Shown: positions 17,972-27,300 of the stretch, piece by piece
Layout of the letters: every line of letters starts with the position of its first letter
Position numbering within the stretch: position 1 is the stretch's first letter
Assembly (NCBI RefSeq): GCF_036017065.1
Contig: NZ_JAYXHR010000002.1
Span: 1,364,001-1,428,000 of the forward strand
Source: Uliginosibacterium sp036017065
Lineage (GTDB): Bacteria > Pseudomonadota > Gammaproteobacteria > Burkholderiales > Rhodocyclaceae
DNA: 64,000 bases
Direction of reading: 5' to 3'
Notes under the pieces: model-generated
The model's database searches: none
Seen by the model: the letters and a program-made list of their open reading frames with translations, nothing else
What the model was told of the DNA's origin: nothing
Position numbers and translations under genes: made by a program

Positions 17972-19860
17972 CGCTTGCCTCCCTGGGCGGTGGTGGCCTC
18001 GTCCAGCACCTGTCCGAAACGGGTGGCACCCATGAAACCGATGACGCGCAGGCCGTCGACCTCGCGACCCTGCGCGTCGAAGAAGATGATCCCCGGCGGG
18101 CCGAACAGACCGAAGCGCTTGAGCAGCGCCTGGTCGGCGTCGTCGTTGGCAGTGACGTCGGCCTGCAGCAGGGTGAAGCCTTCCAGTTGCTTCGCGACGG
18201 CGGCGTCGGCGAAGGTGAAGCGCTCCATTTCCTTGCAGCTCACGCACCAGTCGGCATAGAAATCGAGCATCACCGGGCGGCTGGCGCCCTGCAGGCGGGC
18301 GTCCAGATCGGCCACGGTCTTGATGCGTTCGAATTGTGGATGCGCCTGTGCAGTGCTGCCCTGCAAACCGGACAGTGGGGCTAGCGGATCGCGCGAGCCG
18401 GACAGGGCCCCGACCAGCAGGGTGGCGCTGGCTACCAGGGCGAGGATGCCGAAGCCCTTGCCGAGCTTGGCGGCAGTGCCGGCACGCGGCTTCAGCGCGT
18501 CGAAGGCGCCCAGCAGCACGCCGCACAGCACCAGCAAAGCCGCCCACAGCAGCATCGGCACGATGGCGGGCAACACCGGGCCCACCAGCCAGATGGCGGT
18601 CGCCAGCAGAAGCACGCCGAAGAAGCGTTTCACGCCTTCCATCCACGGCCCCGGTTTCGGTAGCCAGTGGCGGGCGGCGACGCCGACGGCCAGCAGCGGG
18701 ATGCCCATGCCGATGGCCATCGCGAACAGCGCCGCGCCGCCGATGGTCGGGCTGCCGGCCTGCGCGATGTAGAGCAGCGCACCGGCCAGTGGCGCAGCCA
18801 CGCAGGGGCCGACGATCAGCGCCGACAGCGCACCCATGCCCGCCAAGCCACCGAGCGAGCCGCCCTGCTTGTTGACGATGCCGGACAGCCGGCTCTGCAG
18901 CGCCGTCGGCAACTGGAACTCGTACCAGCCGAACATTCCCAGCGCGAGCACGACGAAGAAGGCGGCGAAGGCGGCCAGCACCCAGATGTTCTGGAAGGCG
19001 GCGGCCAGCAGCGTGCCGGACAGCCCGGCCAGCACGCCGGCCACCGTGTAGGTGGCCGCCATGCCCAGCACGTAGGCCAGCGACAGCGCGAAGGCGCGGC
19101 CGCGGCTGATGTCCTCGCCGTGGCCGACGATGATGCCCGACAGGATGGGCACCATCGGCAGCACGCAGGGTGTGAAGGACAGCAGCAGGCCGAAGCCGAG
19201 GAAGCTCAGCGCGATGAGGCCGAGATCACCACCGCGCAGCAGGCGCGCGACGCGCGCACTGTCATCTTCGTAGCGCGGTGCGATGGCGACGCCTGCTTCC
19301 GGTGACGGCGCCGCACTGTTCAGGGAAGGGGCGTTGGCGGGGGCCGTATCCATCATCGGCGCCGGTGCGCCAAAGGCCGGCGCGGTGTTCAGGCCACCGG
19401 CACTGGCACCGGGTGCCACCGACATGCCGAGCATGGACAGCTTCACCGGGATGGTGGAGGGCGGATAGCACACGCCGAGATCGGCACAGCCCTGGTGCAC
19501 GACCTTCAGCTCGAAGGGCTCGCCGACCGGCGCATCCACCGGCAGGACGACGCGCAGCGCGTCGCGGAACACGGTCTGCGTGCCGAAGAAGGCGTCGGTA
19601 TGGGACTCACCGGTCGGGTACTGCGGCGTGCCGACGGCCGTGGCCGGTGGGGCGGCCGTGAAGCGGAACTTGTCGCGGTACAGGTAGTAACCCGGCTCGA
19701 TGGCGACGCGCACTTCCACATGCCGGTCGTCGATCGCCTGCGCACTGAGGCGGAAGGCGCGGTCGGGCGGCAAGGGATCGGCTGCGGATGCGACCGTGCC
19801 GCAGAGCGCCGTGCAGGCCAGCGCGAAGGACAGCAGACAGGACTGCAGGAGTTGCTTCAT
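17968..19860 (-). CDS. dsbD: Thiol:disulfide interchange protein DsbD
   Basis: 630 residues. It has a signal peptide (residues 1-26), an N-terminal periplasmic domain with the cysteine pair in HQGCADLGVCYPP, eight or so transmembrane segments starting near residue 235 and containing FTPCVLPMVP and GPCVAAPLAGA, and a C-terminal thioredoxin domain with DWCVSCKEME. It moves electrons from cytoplasmic thioredoxin to periplasmic DsbC and cytochrome c maturation factors. The start at 19860 gives the signal peptide directly; a longer frame to 19947 is not needed. cutA lies 28 bases upstream on the same strand, a common pairing. Confidence 0.95.
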   Translation of the reverse strand: MKQLLQSCLLSFALACTALCGTVASAADPLPPDRAFRLSAQAIDDRHVEVRVAIEPGYYLYRDKFRFTAAPPATAVGTPQYPTGESHTDAFFGTQTVFRDALRVVLPVDAPVGEPFELKVVHQGCADLGVCYPPSTIPVKLSMLGMSVAPGASAGGLNTAPAFGAPAPMMDTAPANAPSLNSAAPSPEAGVAIAPRYEDDSARVARLLRGGDLGLIALSFLGFGLLLSFTPCVLPMVPILSGIIVGHGEDISRGRAFALSLAYVLGMAATYTVAGVLAGLSGTLLAAAFQNIWVLAAFAAFFVVLALGMFGWYEFQLPTALQSRLSGIVNKQGGSLGGLAGMGALSALIVGPCVAAPLAGALLYIAQAGSPTIGGAALFAMAIGMGIPLLAVGVAARHWLPKPGPWMEGVKRFFGVLLLATAIWLVGPVLPAIVPMLLWAALLVLCGVLLGAFDALKPRAGTAAKLGKGFGILALVASATLLVGALSGSRDPLAPLSGLQGSTAQAHPQFERIKTVADLDARLQGASRPVMLDFYADWCVSCKEMERFTFADAAVAKQLEGFTLLQADVTANDDADQALLKRFGLFGPPGIIFFDAQGREVDGLRVIGFMGATRFGQVLDEATTAQGGKR

Positions 19861-19888
19861 CGGTAACGAAGGGGTCAGGGTGCCGCGT

Positions 19889-20254
19889 TCAGGGCGTCGG
19901 GCCGGATGCAGGGTTCCGGGCCCCGCATTCTGCCTGCACCCAGCCAAGGTAGGCGGGCAGGCCGGCAGCGAGCGGCAGGGCGATGATCTCGGGCGTGTCG
20001 TAGGGATGCAGCGCGTGCAGGGTGGTCTCCAGGGCGGGGTAGGCTTGTCGCGTGGTCTTGATCAGCAACGGGACTTCCTCCGCCTCTTCGATGTCCCCTT
20101 GCCAGCGATACACCGACTGGCAGGGCGACAGCACATTGACACAGGCGGCGAGCCGTCGTTCCACCAGGGCGCGGGCGATGGTACGCGCACAGCCGGCGTC
20201 CGGCGTGTTGCACAGCACCAGCAGGACGTCGCCGGGTGTCAGGTCGGAATGCAT
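19889..20254 (-). CDS. cutA: Divalent-cation tolerance protein CutA
   Basis: 121 residues. VLLVLCNTPDAGCARTIA, ERRLAACVNVL and YRWQGDIEEAEEVPLLIKT are signature segments of the trimeric CutA1 family, and the C-terminal HPYDTPEIIALPL is conserved. In E. coli it was linked to copper tolerance and it is encoded next to dsbD, as here. The molecular role remains unsettled. Confidence 0.95.
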   Translation of the reverse strand: MHSDLTPGDVLLVLCNTPDAGCARTIARALVERRLAACVNVLSPCQSVYRWQGDIEEAEEVPLLIKTTRQAYPALETTLHALHPYDTPEIIALPLAAGLPAYLGWVQAECGARNPASGPTP

Positions 20255-20315
20255 GTCCGGTGTTCCTTTTTGAGGGAGTTCTGGCGGGAGTGCTGGCGGC
20301 AGGGTTGCGACGGCT

Positions 20316-22151
20316 TCAGTGCCCGGGCGCGACGCGCGGCAGCGTCACGATGAACAGTGTGCCCTTGTCCGGCGCGGACTCCACGCGGATGTCGCCGCCC
20401 AGCAGGGTGGTCACCAGGCGATGCACGATGTGCAGGCCCAGCCCGGAACCGCCCTGCCCCAGGCGGGTGGTGAAGAAGGGGTCGAAGATGCGCCCCAGCA
20501 CCTCGGTGGAGATGCCGCGCCCGTTGTCGGCTACGCGCAGCTCCACCGTGTCGTCCGCCAGCAGCGTGGCCGACACCGACACGACGCCTGCTGCTCCTGT
20601 GGTGGCGTCGAGGCCGTGGATGACCGCGTTGTGCACCAGGTTGCTGATGACCTGGCCCAGCGGCCCGGGCAGGCTGTCCATGTCCAGCGCCGCCGGCAGT
20701 TCGGTGTCGATGCGCCACTGGCTGTGGCGCAGGGTGGGGCGGATGGTCTCCACCAGGTCCTCGACCAGCTGCGGCAGGCTGAACAGGCGGCGACGCTCCG
20801 AGGTCTGGTCCACCGCCACCTGCTTGAAGCTCTGGATCAACTCGCCAGCGCGCGACAGCGAGCGGGCGATCAGCGTGGACGCCTTCTGCGAATCCTCGAC
20901 GTAGCGGTCCAGCGCGGAGCGTCGCAATGCGTTGTCGCGCACCTTGCTGGCGAATTCGCCGGTGTCGTGCTCCAGCGTGGTGGCCACCGTCAGCGCGTTG
21001 CCGATGGGGGTGTTCAGCTCGTGCGCGATGCCCGCCACCATGGCGCCCAGCGAGGCCAGGCGATCGGCGTGGATCAGCTCTTCCTGCGTATGGCGCAGGG
21101 TCTCGATGGTCTCGGTGAGGGTCGCGGTGCGTTCGGCCACGCGTTGCTCCAGCTCGGCGTTGAGGCGCTGGATGGCGGCCTCCGCGCGCAGCCGCTCGGT
21201 GATGTCGACGTGGCCGACGACGATGCAGTCGCGCCCCTCGTACTCCACCCTTTCCAGGTAGGTGAGGATGTCGTGCGGCTCGCCGTGACGGTTCTGGAAA
21301 CGCACCTGGTAGGCATACAGGTGGCCGTCCTGTCGCACGTTCTCTATCCAGCTCTGGCGCTCGCCGGGATTCACCCAGATGCCCAGTTCGACGGCGGTGT
21401 GGCCGATGGCTTCGTCACGCGAGTAGCCCCACAGCGCCAGCCAGGCGTCGTTGGCATCCAGCAGCCTGCCGTCGGCCAGTTCCGCAATGGACAGGGGCAC
21501 GGGCATCAGGCGGAAGAGCTTCTCGAACTTGTCCTCCGATCGCTGCAACTGGTTGAGGTGCCGGTCGAGTTCGTCGCGGGCCGCCGCGATCTGCGCGTAC
21601 TGGCGGCGCGAGCTGTCGGCCACGTGCAGGGCCAGCGCGCAGCACATCACCGCCACCGCGGTGAGGGAGACCCAGTAGGAGGACAGCGGGTGCTGCATCG
21701 GCGCCGGGTAGAGGCGGGTGTCGAAGGCCGCCATGAGGGCGACCACCGTCAGCGTCAGGCAGAACATGAACCAGGTGCTGCGCCGGCCCAGCATCCAGCC
21801 GGCCTGGATGAAGATCAGCGGGTAGGCGATGGCGGCCGGCGAGCGGATGCCGTCCACCGCCAGGCACTGCAGCGACACCGCGGCCCACAGCCCCCACAGC
21901 AGGCAGTGCACGGCGGCCCTGGGATGGCGTAAGCGCAACAGGCCGCGCGCCAGGGCGGCGGTGGCCAGGCCGGTGACGATGATCTGCCAGCGCCATCCGA
22001 TCTGCACGCTCTCCAGCCAGAAGCCGAAGATCACCAGCGGCACGATCAGGGCGGCCAGGAGATTGGTGGTCAGGACGACGAGACGCTCTCCCTGGTCGTC
22101 GAACAACCAGGAAAGCTGCGTGCTGTCGTCTTGGCGCAATGTCGGCGGCAT
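20316..22151 (-). CDS. Membrane sensor histidine kinase with PAS domain (orphan)
   Basis: 611 residues. The N-terminal membrane region has about six segments between residues 25 and 190. A PAS domain covers about 205-325, ending in the PAC segment VGHVDITERL, followed by a coiled coil. The HisKA segment GIAHELNTPIGNAL places the phospho-acceptor at His377, with HATPase boxes NLVHNAVIHG, DNGRGIS, FDPFFTT and GSGLGL. A conserved proline follows the histidine, and the LNTPIGN form is typical of the HK4-like class. No response regulator lies beside it. It sits 61 bases upstream of cutA and downstream of an ABC-2 permease gene on the same strand. Confidence 0.92.
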   Translation of the reverse strand: MPPTLRQDDSTQLSWLFDDQGERLVVLTTNLLAALIVPLVIFGFWLESVQIGWRWQIIVTGLATAALARGLLRLRHPRAAVHCLLWGLWAAVSLQCLAVDGIRSPAAIAYPLIFIQAGWMLGRRSTWFMFCLTLTVVALMAAFDTRLYPAPMQHPLSSYWVSLTAVAVMCCALALHVADSSRRQYAQIAAARDELDRHLNQLQRSEDKFEKLFRLMPVPLSIAELADGRLLDANDAWLALWGYSRDEAIGHTAVELGIWVNPGERQSWIENVRQDGHLYAYQVRFQNRHGEPHDILTYLERVEYEGRDCIVVGHVDITERLRAEAAIQRLNAELEQRVAERTATLTETIETLRHTQEELIHADRLASLGAMVAGIAHELNTPIGNALTVATTLEHDTGEFASKVRDNALRRSALDRYVEDSQKASTLIARSLSRAGELIQSFKQVAVDQTSERRRLFSLPQLVEDLVETIRPTLRHSQWRIDTELPAALDMDSLPGPLGQVISNLVHNAVIHGLDATTGAAGVVSVSATLLADDTVELRVADNGRGISTEVLGRIFDPFFTTRLGQGGSGLGLHIVHRLVTTLLGGDIRVESAPDKGTLFIVTLPRVAPGH

Positions 22152-22212
22152 AGTGGAAGCCCGGGGACGCGGGTGCCCGGTTTATCGGCGCGCGGGCCGG
22201 AATCTGGATGCT

Positions 22213-23007
22213 TCAGCGCAGCAGGCGACGGCGCATCAGCGCGCGCGCCACTGCGAAGCCCGCCAGGCCGTAGGCTGCCAGCGCGGCCAGATGCAGTACG
22301 GGCTGCGCGATCGCTTCACCCAGCAGCAAGGGTCGCATCAGGGCGATGGCGTGTGACAGCGGCAGCCAGTCGGTGACCAGGCGTAGCGCCGTGGGCAACT
22401 GGTCGAGCGGGAAGAAGACGCCGGACAGCATCGCCATCGGGCTGATGAACAAGGTGAACCAGTACATGAAGAAGTCATAGCCCGGCGCCAGCGCGGTGGC
22501 GATGTAGCCGAGGCCGGCGAAACAGAAGCCGGTGAGCAGCACCAACGGCAGTGCCGCGATGGCTGCCTGCCAGCTCACCAGGCCACAGGCGGCGATGACC
22601 AGCAGGATCGCGCCGCCGGAGAACAGGGACTTGGTGGCCGCCCACATCAGCTCGCCGACCATCACGTCGTCCAGCGACATCGGCCCGTTCATGATGGTCT
22701 CCCAGGTCTTCTGCTGGTGCATGCGCGCGAAGCCCGAATACAACGCCTCGAAGGTCGCTGCGTTCATGGTGGAGAAGGCCACGGTGCCGGTCGCCAGGAA
22801 GGTGATGTAGCTGACGCCGCCGACATCCGGCAGCAGGGCGCCGAGGCCGAAACCGAGGCCCAGCAGGTAGATCAGCGGATCGGCCAGGTTGCCGAGCAGC
22901 GAGGGAATGGCCAGGCGGCGCCACACCTTGAAGTTGCGGCGCCACACCGCGGCTGCGCGACGGGGTGCGAGGTCCAGCGGGGGAATCCAGTTCATGGCCT
23001 TGTTCAT
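22213..23007 (-). CDS. ABC-2 type permease, NodJ-like (no adjacent ATPase)
   Basis: 264 residues with six predicted membrane segments. The segments DPLIYLLGLGFGLG, FSTMNAATFEALYSGFARM and PMAMLSGVFFPLDQLP match the NodJ branch of ABC-2 permeases, which export lipo-oligosaccharides or other products together with a NodI ATPase. No NodI-type gene lies on either side: nudC is upstream and the histidine kinase gene downstream. Either the ATPase is encoded elsewhere or the gene has been separated from its partner. The start may be MNKAMNW (23007) or the ATG four codons later. Confidence 0.88.
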   Translation of the reverse strand: MNKAMNWIPPLDLAPRRAAAVWRRNFKVWRRLAIPSLLGNLADPLIYLLGLGFGLGALLPDVGGVSYITFLATGTVAFSTMNAATFEALYSGFARMHQQKTWETIMNGPMSLDDVMVGELMWAATKSLFSGGAILLVIAACGLVSWQAAIAALPLVLLTGFCFAGLGYIATALAPGYDFFMYWFTLFISPMAMLSGVFFPLDQLPTALRLVTDWLPLSHAIALMRPLLLGEAIAQPVLHLAALAAYGLAGFAVARALMRRRLLR

Positions 23008-23083
23008 GCCCGGGGTAATGTTTCGAGTGTCGTCCGGATGTCACCCGAGATGTCGCCCGGACTGTCGCTCTTTTCCATGGCGA

Positions 23084-23890
23084 TCAGTCGAGTGCGTGAT
23101 GGATCAGGCGGTGGGCGATGCTCACCGGGCTGGGCAGCAGGACATCGGCACGTCCTTCGCGCAGCGCCTGCTTGCTGACCCACAGCGCGTCCTCGATCTC
23201 GCCGGGTTGTGGCCGGATGTCGCCACCCGCGTAGTCGGCATGGAAGGCCAGCATCAGCGAATGCGGGAAGGGCCAGCTCTGGCTGCTGAACCAGCGCAGG
23301 TTGCCTACCGACACGCCGACTTCTTCCATGACCTCGCGATGGATGCACTCCTCCGCATCCTCGCCCGCCTCGACGAAGCCGGCCAGCGCGCTGTAGACCC
23401 CGGGCTTGAAGTGCGGCGACCGCGCCAGCAGGATGTCGTCACCGCGATGGATCAGCACCATCACGGCAGGTGACAGGCGCGGATAGGCCACCAGTCCGCA
23501 GGCCGGGCAGCGCCTGGCGGCCTCGTGGGCGAGCAGTTCCGTCGCCGTGCCACATGCGCCGCAGTAGCGATGCTGGCGGTCCCAGGTGTTGAGCAACTTG
23601 GCGCGGGTCGCCAGTCGATACAGCGGCGGAGGCAGGTGTTCGTATGCGGCACGCAGGCTGGTGACGCCAAGGCCGGCCGGCAGCACGGTGTCGGCCGGCC
23701 ACTGCTGCGCAATGCAGGCGCGGCCGTCGGCGTCGGCGATGCCGAAGCTGCTGGCTTGCGGCAGCGTGCCGAGGGCGCCTGCCGGTGGCAGAAGGCCATC
23801 GTGGCCGATGATGAGATCGTCGCCGAGGAAACCGAACACCCAGGCATCCGCAGGGGTCTCGACGAGCGATGCGAACGACATCTGGATCAT
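23084..23890 (-). CDS. nudC: NAD+ diphosphatase NudC (also NAD-RNA decapping)
   Basis: 268 residues. The zinc ribbon is YCGACG...RCPACG (about residues 118-140). The Nudix box starts GFVEAGEDAEECIHREVMEE. The NudC-specific SQSWPFPHSLM follows it and distinguishes NADH/NAD-capped RNA hydrolases from other Nudix enzymes. The start at 23890 has GGAG upstream; the frame stays open to 24091 but that part overlaps queE. It lies between queE and the NodJ-like gene on the same strand. Confidence 0.95.
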   Translation of the reverse strand: MIQMSFASLVETPADAWVFGFLGDDLIIGHDGLLPPAGALGTLPQASSFGIADADGRACIAQQWPADTVLPAGLGVTSLRAAYEHLPPPLYRLATRAKLLNTWDRQHRYCGACGTATELLAHEAARRCPACGLVAYPRLSPAVMVLIHRGDDILLARSPHFKPGVYSALAGFVEAGEDAEECIHREVMEEVGVSVGNLRWFSSQSWPFPHSLMLAFHADYAGGDIRPQPGEIEDALWVSKQALREGRADVLLPSPVSIAHRLIHHALD

Positions 23891-23952
23891 GCGGGCTCCG
23901 GGCTGGAGGAGTTTCTGCGGACGGCGATGTCCGCGGGGTTTGGCAGGGGCGA

Positions 23953-24633
23953 TTACACGCCGCGCATGTTGCCCCAGATCACCTTGTGCATCTGCAACTG
24001 CATGCGCACCGCCAGCTTGTCGCGCAGCACCCAGGCGGCCAGGTCCTGCGGGTTGAGCTCGCCCTGCACCGGTGACAGCAGTACCGGGCAACGCTCGGTG
24101 AGCCGGTGTTGCGCAATCACGTCACGCGCCCACAGGTAGTCCGCCTCGTCGGCGATCACCAGCTTCAGCTCGTCGCGGGCGTTCAGCAGCGGCACGTTTT
24201 CCCAGCGGTTCTTGTCCGCCTCGGCAGATCCCGGCGCCTTCAGGTCCATGATGCGCGACACGCGCGCATCCACGCCCGCGATGTCCAGCGCGCCACTGGT
24301 TTCCAGCGAGACGGAATAGCCGGCGTCGCACAGCGCGATGAGCAGGCCAAGACAATCGCGCTGGGCCAGCGGCTCGCCGCCGGTTACGCAGACATAGGGC
24401 GTGCCGTGGCGGGCGACCTCGGCGAGGATCTCGTCCAGCAGCATGTACTGGCCGCCGGTGAATGCGTACTCGGTATCGCACCAGCGGCAGCGCAGCGGGC
24501 AACCGGTCAGGCGGACGAACACCGTCGGCAGCCCTGCGCGGGAGGTTTCACCCTGCAGGGAAAAGAAGATCTCGGAGATGCGCAGCCGGATTGTCGCCGT
24601 CGGAGCGGCGGCCGCGCTTGCGGCGGTGTTCAC
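23953..24633 (-). CDS. queE: 7-carboxy-7-deazaguanine synthase QueE
   Basis: 226 residues. The radical SAM motif is C45-x3-C49-x2-C52 (GCPLRCRWCDT), followed by VCVTGGEPLAQ for SAM binding. The N-terminal FSLQGETSRAGLPTVFVRLTGC is the QueE signature. It makes CDG, an early step of queuosine synthesis. queC and queD are not adjacent. Its start overlaps the cpoB stop by four bases, so it is the distal, coupled gene of the tol-pal-cpoB run. Confidence 0.96.
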   Translation of the reverse strand: MNTAASAAAAPTATIRLRISEIFFSLQGETSRAGLPTVFVRLTGCPLRCRWCDTEYAFTGGQYMLLDEILAEVARHGTPYVCVTGGEPLAQRDCLGLLIALCDAGYSVSLETSGALDIAGVDARVSRIMDLKAPGSAEADKNRWENVPLLNARDELKLVIADEADYLWARDVIAQHRLTERCPVLLSPVQGELNPQDLAAWVLRDKLAVRMQLQMHKVIWGNMRGV

Positions 24634-25400
24634 TTCTTGCCGAGGCGGCTGCGGGCGGTCTTGGCCGCGTCGCTGTTCGGATACTTCGCCACCAGCGTTT
24701 CCAGCGTGGTGCGGGCGCCGCGCGTCTCCTTCAGTGCCTGCTGCGCGTCGGCCTGGCCGAGCAAGGCATCAGGCGCCAGCGGATCGTCCGGCCAGGTCTC
24801 TGCCATCTTCGCGTAGGTATCGCGGGCGGATGCGGAGTCCTTCAGTTGCGCATAGGTCGCAGCCAGCCAGAAATTCGCGCTGGGCAGGTAGCTGCTCTTG
24901 GGATAGTTGCGGATGAACGTCTTGAGGTTCACCGCGGCATCGATGTTCTTGCCGGCTTTCAGCGCGTTGAGCCCGGCCTCGTAGTCCTGGGCCTCGGTGC
25001 CCGCCACCGGGGCGGAGGCTGCCGGCGCTGCCGCAGGCGGCTGCGCGATGGTTTCCAGCTTGCGCAGACGGTTGTCGAGATCGACGTAGAAATCCTGCTG
25101 GCGTTTCTGGGTCTGGCCGATGTTGTTGGCCTGGACCTCCAGTTGCCCGCGGATGTTGGCAATCTCCTGGCGGATCGCCTCCAGCTGGTTCACCAGCGAC
25201 AGCTGCGTGTTCAGGAGTGCTTCGAGTTTCTTGAGGCGTGCGTCCTGATCCTGCAGGCGGGTGTTCATGTCCTGCTGCAGGGACTCGATACGACGACGTG
25301 CCTCGTCATCATCAAACAGGCCCGCTTGCGCGGGCCCGTTCAAAGTTGCGAGGCAACACAAGGCGGCGATGGTCAGCCGCCGGATGTTGCGCTCATGCAT
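24630..25400 (-). CDS. cpoB: Cell division coordinator CpoB (YbgF)
   Basis: 256 residues. A signal peptide covers residues 1-26 (ending in GPAQA), a trimerising coiled coil about 32-112, an Ala/Pro linker about 115-130, and TPR repeats from about 135 to the end (YEAGLNALKAGKN, then NYPKSSYLPSANFWL and YPNSDAAKTAR). CpoB links peptidoglycan synthesis by PBP1B to Tol-Pal-driven outer-membrane constriction. It starts two bases after the pal stop. Confidence 0.95.
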   Translation of the reverse strand: MHERNIRRLTIAALCCLATLNGPAQAGLFDDDEARRRIESLQQDMNTRLQDQDARLKKLEALLNTQLSLVNQLEAIRQEIANIRGQLEVQANNIGQTQKRQQDFYVDLDNRLRKLETIAQPPAAAPAASAPVAGTEAQDYEAGLNALKAGKNIDAAVNLKTFIRNYPKSSYLPSANFWLAATYAQLKDSASARDTYAKMAETWPDDPLAPDALLGQADAQQALKETRGARTTLETLVAKYPNSDAAKTARSRLGKK

Positions 25401-25402
25401 GC

Positions 25403-25942
25403 TTACTTGCCTTGGTAGACGATGTCGGCGCGGCGGTTTTCAGCCCATGCCACTTCGTCGCTACCGGTGTTACGCGGCTTTTCCTTGCCGAAGCTGATCG
25501 TCTCGATCTGGCCGGCGGACACGCCTAGGGCGACCAGGCCAGCCTTGACGGCGTCAGCGCGCTTCTGGCCCAGAGCCAGGTTGTACTCGCTGGAGCCGCG
25601 CTCGTCGGCGTTGCCCTGAATCACGATCTTGTAGGACGGGTTCTTGGTCAGGAACAGCGCGTGGGTCACCACCAGCGGCTGGTAGTCTTCACTGACATCG
25701 AACTTGTCATAGGCGAAGAAGACGCTGCGCTTGGACAGCAGGCTCGCCGGGTTGTTGAGCTGGGACGGATCGTACGGATCAACCTTGGCAGCAGGAGCCG
25801 GAGCCGGCTTGGCAGCGGGCGCGGCCGGAGCGGCGGCGGGGGCCGGAGCGGCAGGGGCCGGGGCCGGCTTGGTCTCGGGCGTGCTGCTGCAAGCAGCCAT
25901 GGTTGCGGCGGCGATCAGACTCAGGATCAGGTGACTGCGCAT
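25403..25942 (-). CDS. pal: Peptidoglycan-associated lipoprotein Pal
   Basis: 179 residues. The lipoprotein signal ends at Cys18 (MAAC). An Ala/Pro-rich linker of about 50 residues is followed by the OmpA-like domain, with FAYDKFDVS, GNADERGSSEYNLALGQKRA and the diaminopimelate-binding region. It anchors the outer membrane to peptidoglycan as part of Tol-Pal. The start at 25942 was chosen because it begins the lipoprotein signal; an open extension to 25987 has no role. Confidence 0.97.
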   Translation of the reverse strand: MRSHLILSLIAAATMAACSSTPETKPAPAPAAPAPAAAPAAPAAKPAPAPAAKVDPYDPSQLNNPASLLSKRSVFFAYDKFDVSEDYQPLVVTHALFLTKNPSYKIVIQGNADERGSSEYNLALGQKRADAVKAGLVALGVSAGQIETISFGKEKPRNTGSDEVAWAENRRADIVYQGK

Positions 25943-26014
25943 TGTGTTATCTCCCTCAATGTGATGAGTTTCGAGGCCAGGGACCACGCGGTCCCCTGAA
26001 GACGGCCCTGAATA

Positions 26015-27283
26015 TTACCTGTTAAACGGACCCCATGCGGGCTCCCGTACATCGCCCTGTTGCTGGCTAAGGCGTTGTTTGATCTGGCCATCGCGTGAGC
26101 TGACGCTCAGTACGCCACGGCCGCCCGCATCGGTCGCGTACAGCAGGTATCGACCGTTCGGGGCAAAACTTGGGGATTCGTCTTTCGACGAAGTGGTGAG
26201 GATCTGCACCTGGCTGGTGGCGAGATCCTGCACGGCAAGCTGGAAGCCGCCGTCACCGCGGGTGATGACGGCCAGATACTTGCCGTCCGCTGAGATGCGC
26301 GGACTGACGTTGTAGTTCCCGCTGAAGGTGACGCGCTGGGCCGCTCCGCCGGAGACCGGCACCTTGTAGGTCTGCGGCTGGCCGCCGCGGTCGGACGTGA
26401 AGTAGATCGACTGGCCATCGGGGGCGAATACTGGCTCGGTGTCGATGCCCGGCGACTGCATGAGGCGGCGCAGGTTGCTGCCGTCCGCGTTCATGACATA
26501 GATCTGCGACAGGCCGTCCTTGGTCAGCACGACGGCGAGCTGGCGGCCATCCGGCGACCAGGCGGGTGCGGAATTGGAACCCTTGTAGTTGGCCACCACC
26601 GTGCGGCGCGCGGTGGCGAGGTCCATGACGTAGACGATCGGCTTCTTCAGCTCGAAGGACACGAAGGCCAGCTTGCTGCCATCCGGTGACCAGCGCGGAG
26701 AAATGATCGGCTCGCTGGAAATCAGCGCGTCCTGCGGGTTGAAGCCGTCGGCATCGGCGACCTGCAGGCGGTAGCGACCGCCGGCCTTCAGCACGTAAGC
26801 GATGCGCGTGGAGAAGATGCCGGGCTCGCCGAGCAGTTGCTCATAGACGATGTCGGCGATGCGGTGCGCGGTGGCGCGGCCGTACTCCGGTCGGAAATTG
26901 ATCGACAGGCCGGTGAGGCGTGCCTGCTTGACGATGTCCACCAGCAGGAAGCGGGCGTCCAGCGAACCATCCGGGCGGCGTACGAGGCTGCCGTACAGCA
27001 GCGCGTCCGCACCACGGCCGCGCCAGCCTGCGTAATCCGGCGCGACATTTTCCGGCACCGGCTGCGGGCCTGCCTCGATGAGCTGGAACAGGCCGCTGCG
27101 GTTGAGGTCGGCGCGGATCACCTCGGTGAGGGACTGCGGGACCTGCGATTCGCCATCGAAGTTGGCAATGGCCACCGGGATGCGCTTGGCTCCTGCGCCG
27201 GAAATCTCGATGGTAAGTTGCGCCAGCGCCACGCCGGGCGCTACGAGCAGCAGGACGAAGAAACAGAGACGTCGGAAAATCAT
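26015..27283 (-). CDS. tolB: Tol-Pal system protein TolB
   Basis: 422 residues. A signal peptide (1-21) is followed by the N-terminal alpha/beta domain (about 22-155), then a six-bladed beta-propeller with repeated W-SPDG/A-DG motifs (SPRWSPDGSKLAF, APAWSPDGRQLA, EPVFAPDGQSIYF). Periplasmic TolB contacts both TolA and Pal. Order and strand match the canonical tolQ-R-A-B-pal-cpoB operon. Confidence 0.97.
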   Translation of the reverse strand: MIFRRLCFFVLLLVAPGVALAQLTIEISGAGAKRIPVAIANFDGESQVPQSLTEVIRADLNRSGLFQLIEAGPQPVPENVAPDYAGWRGRGADALLYGSLVRRPDGSLDARFLLVDIVKQARLTGLSINFRPEYGRATAHRIADIVYEQLLGEPGIFSTRIAYVLKAGGRYRLQVADADGFNPQDALISSEPIISPRWSPDGSKLAFVSFELKKPIVYVMDLATARRTVVANYKGSNSAPAWSPDGRQLAVVLTKDGLSQIYVMNADGSNLRRLMQSPGIDTEPVFAPDGQSIYFTSDRGGQPQTYKVPVSGGAAQRVTFSGNYNVSPRISADGKYLAVITRGDGGFQLAVQDLATSQVQILTTSSKDESPSFAPNGRYLLYATDAGGRGVLSVSSRDGQIKQRLSQQQGDVREPAWGPFNR

Positions 27284-27300
27284 CGGCGGATTATATGTGG

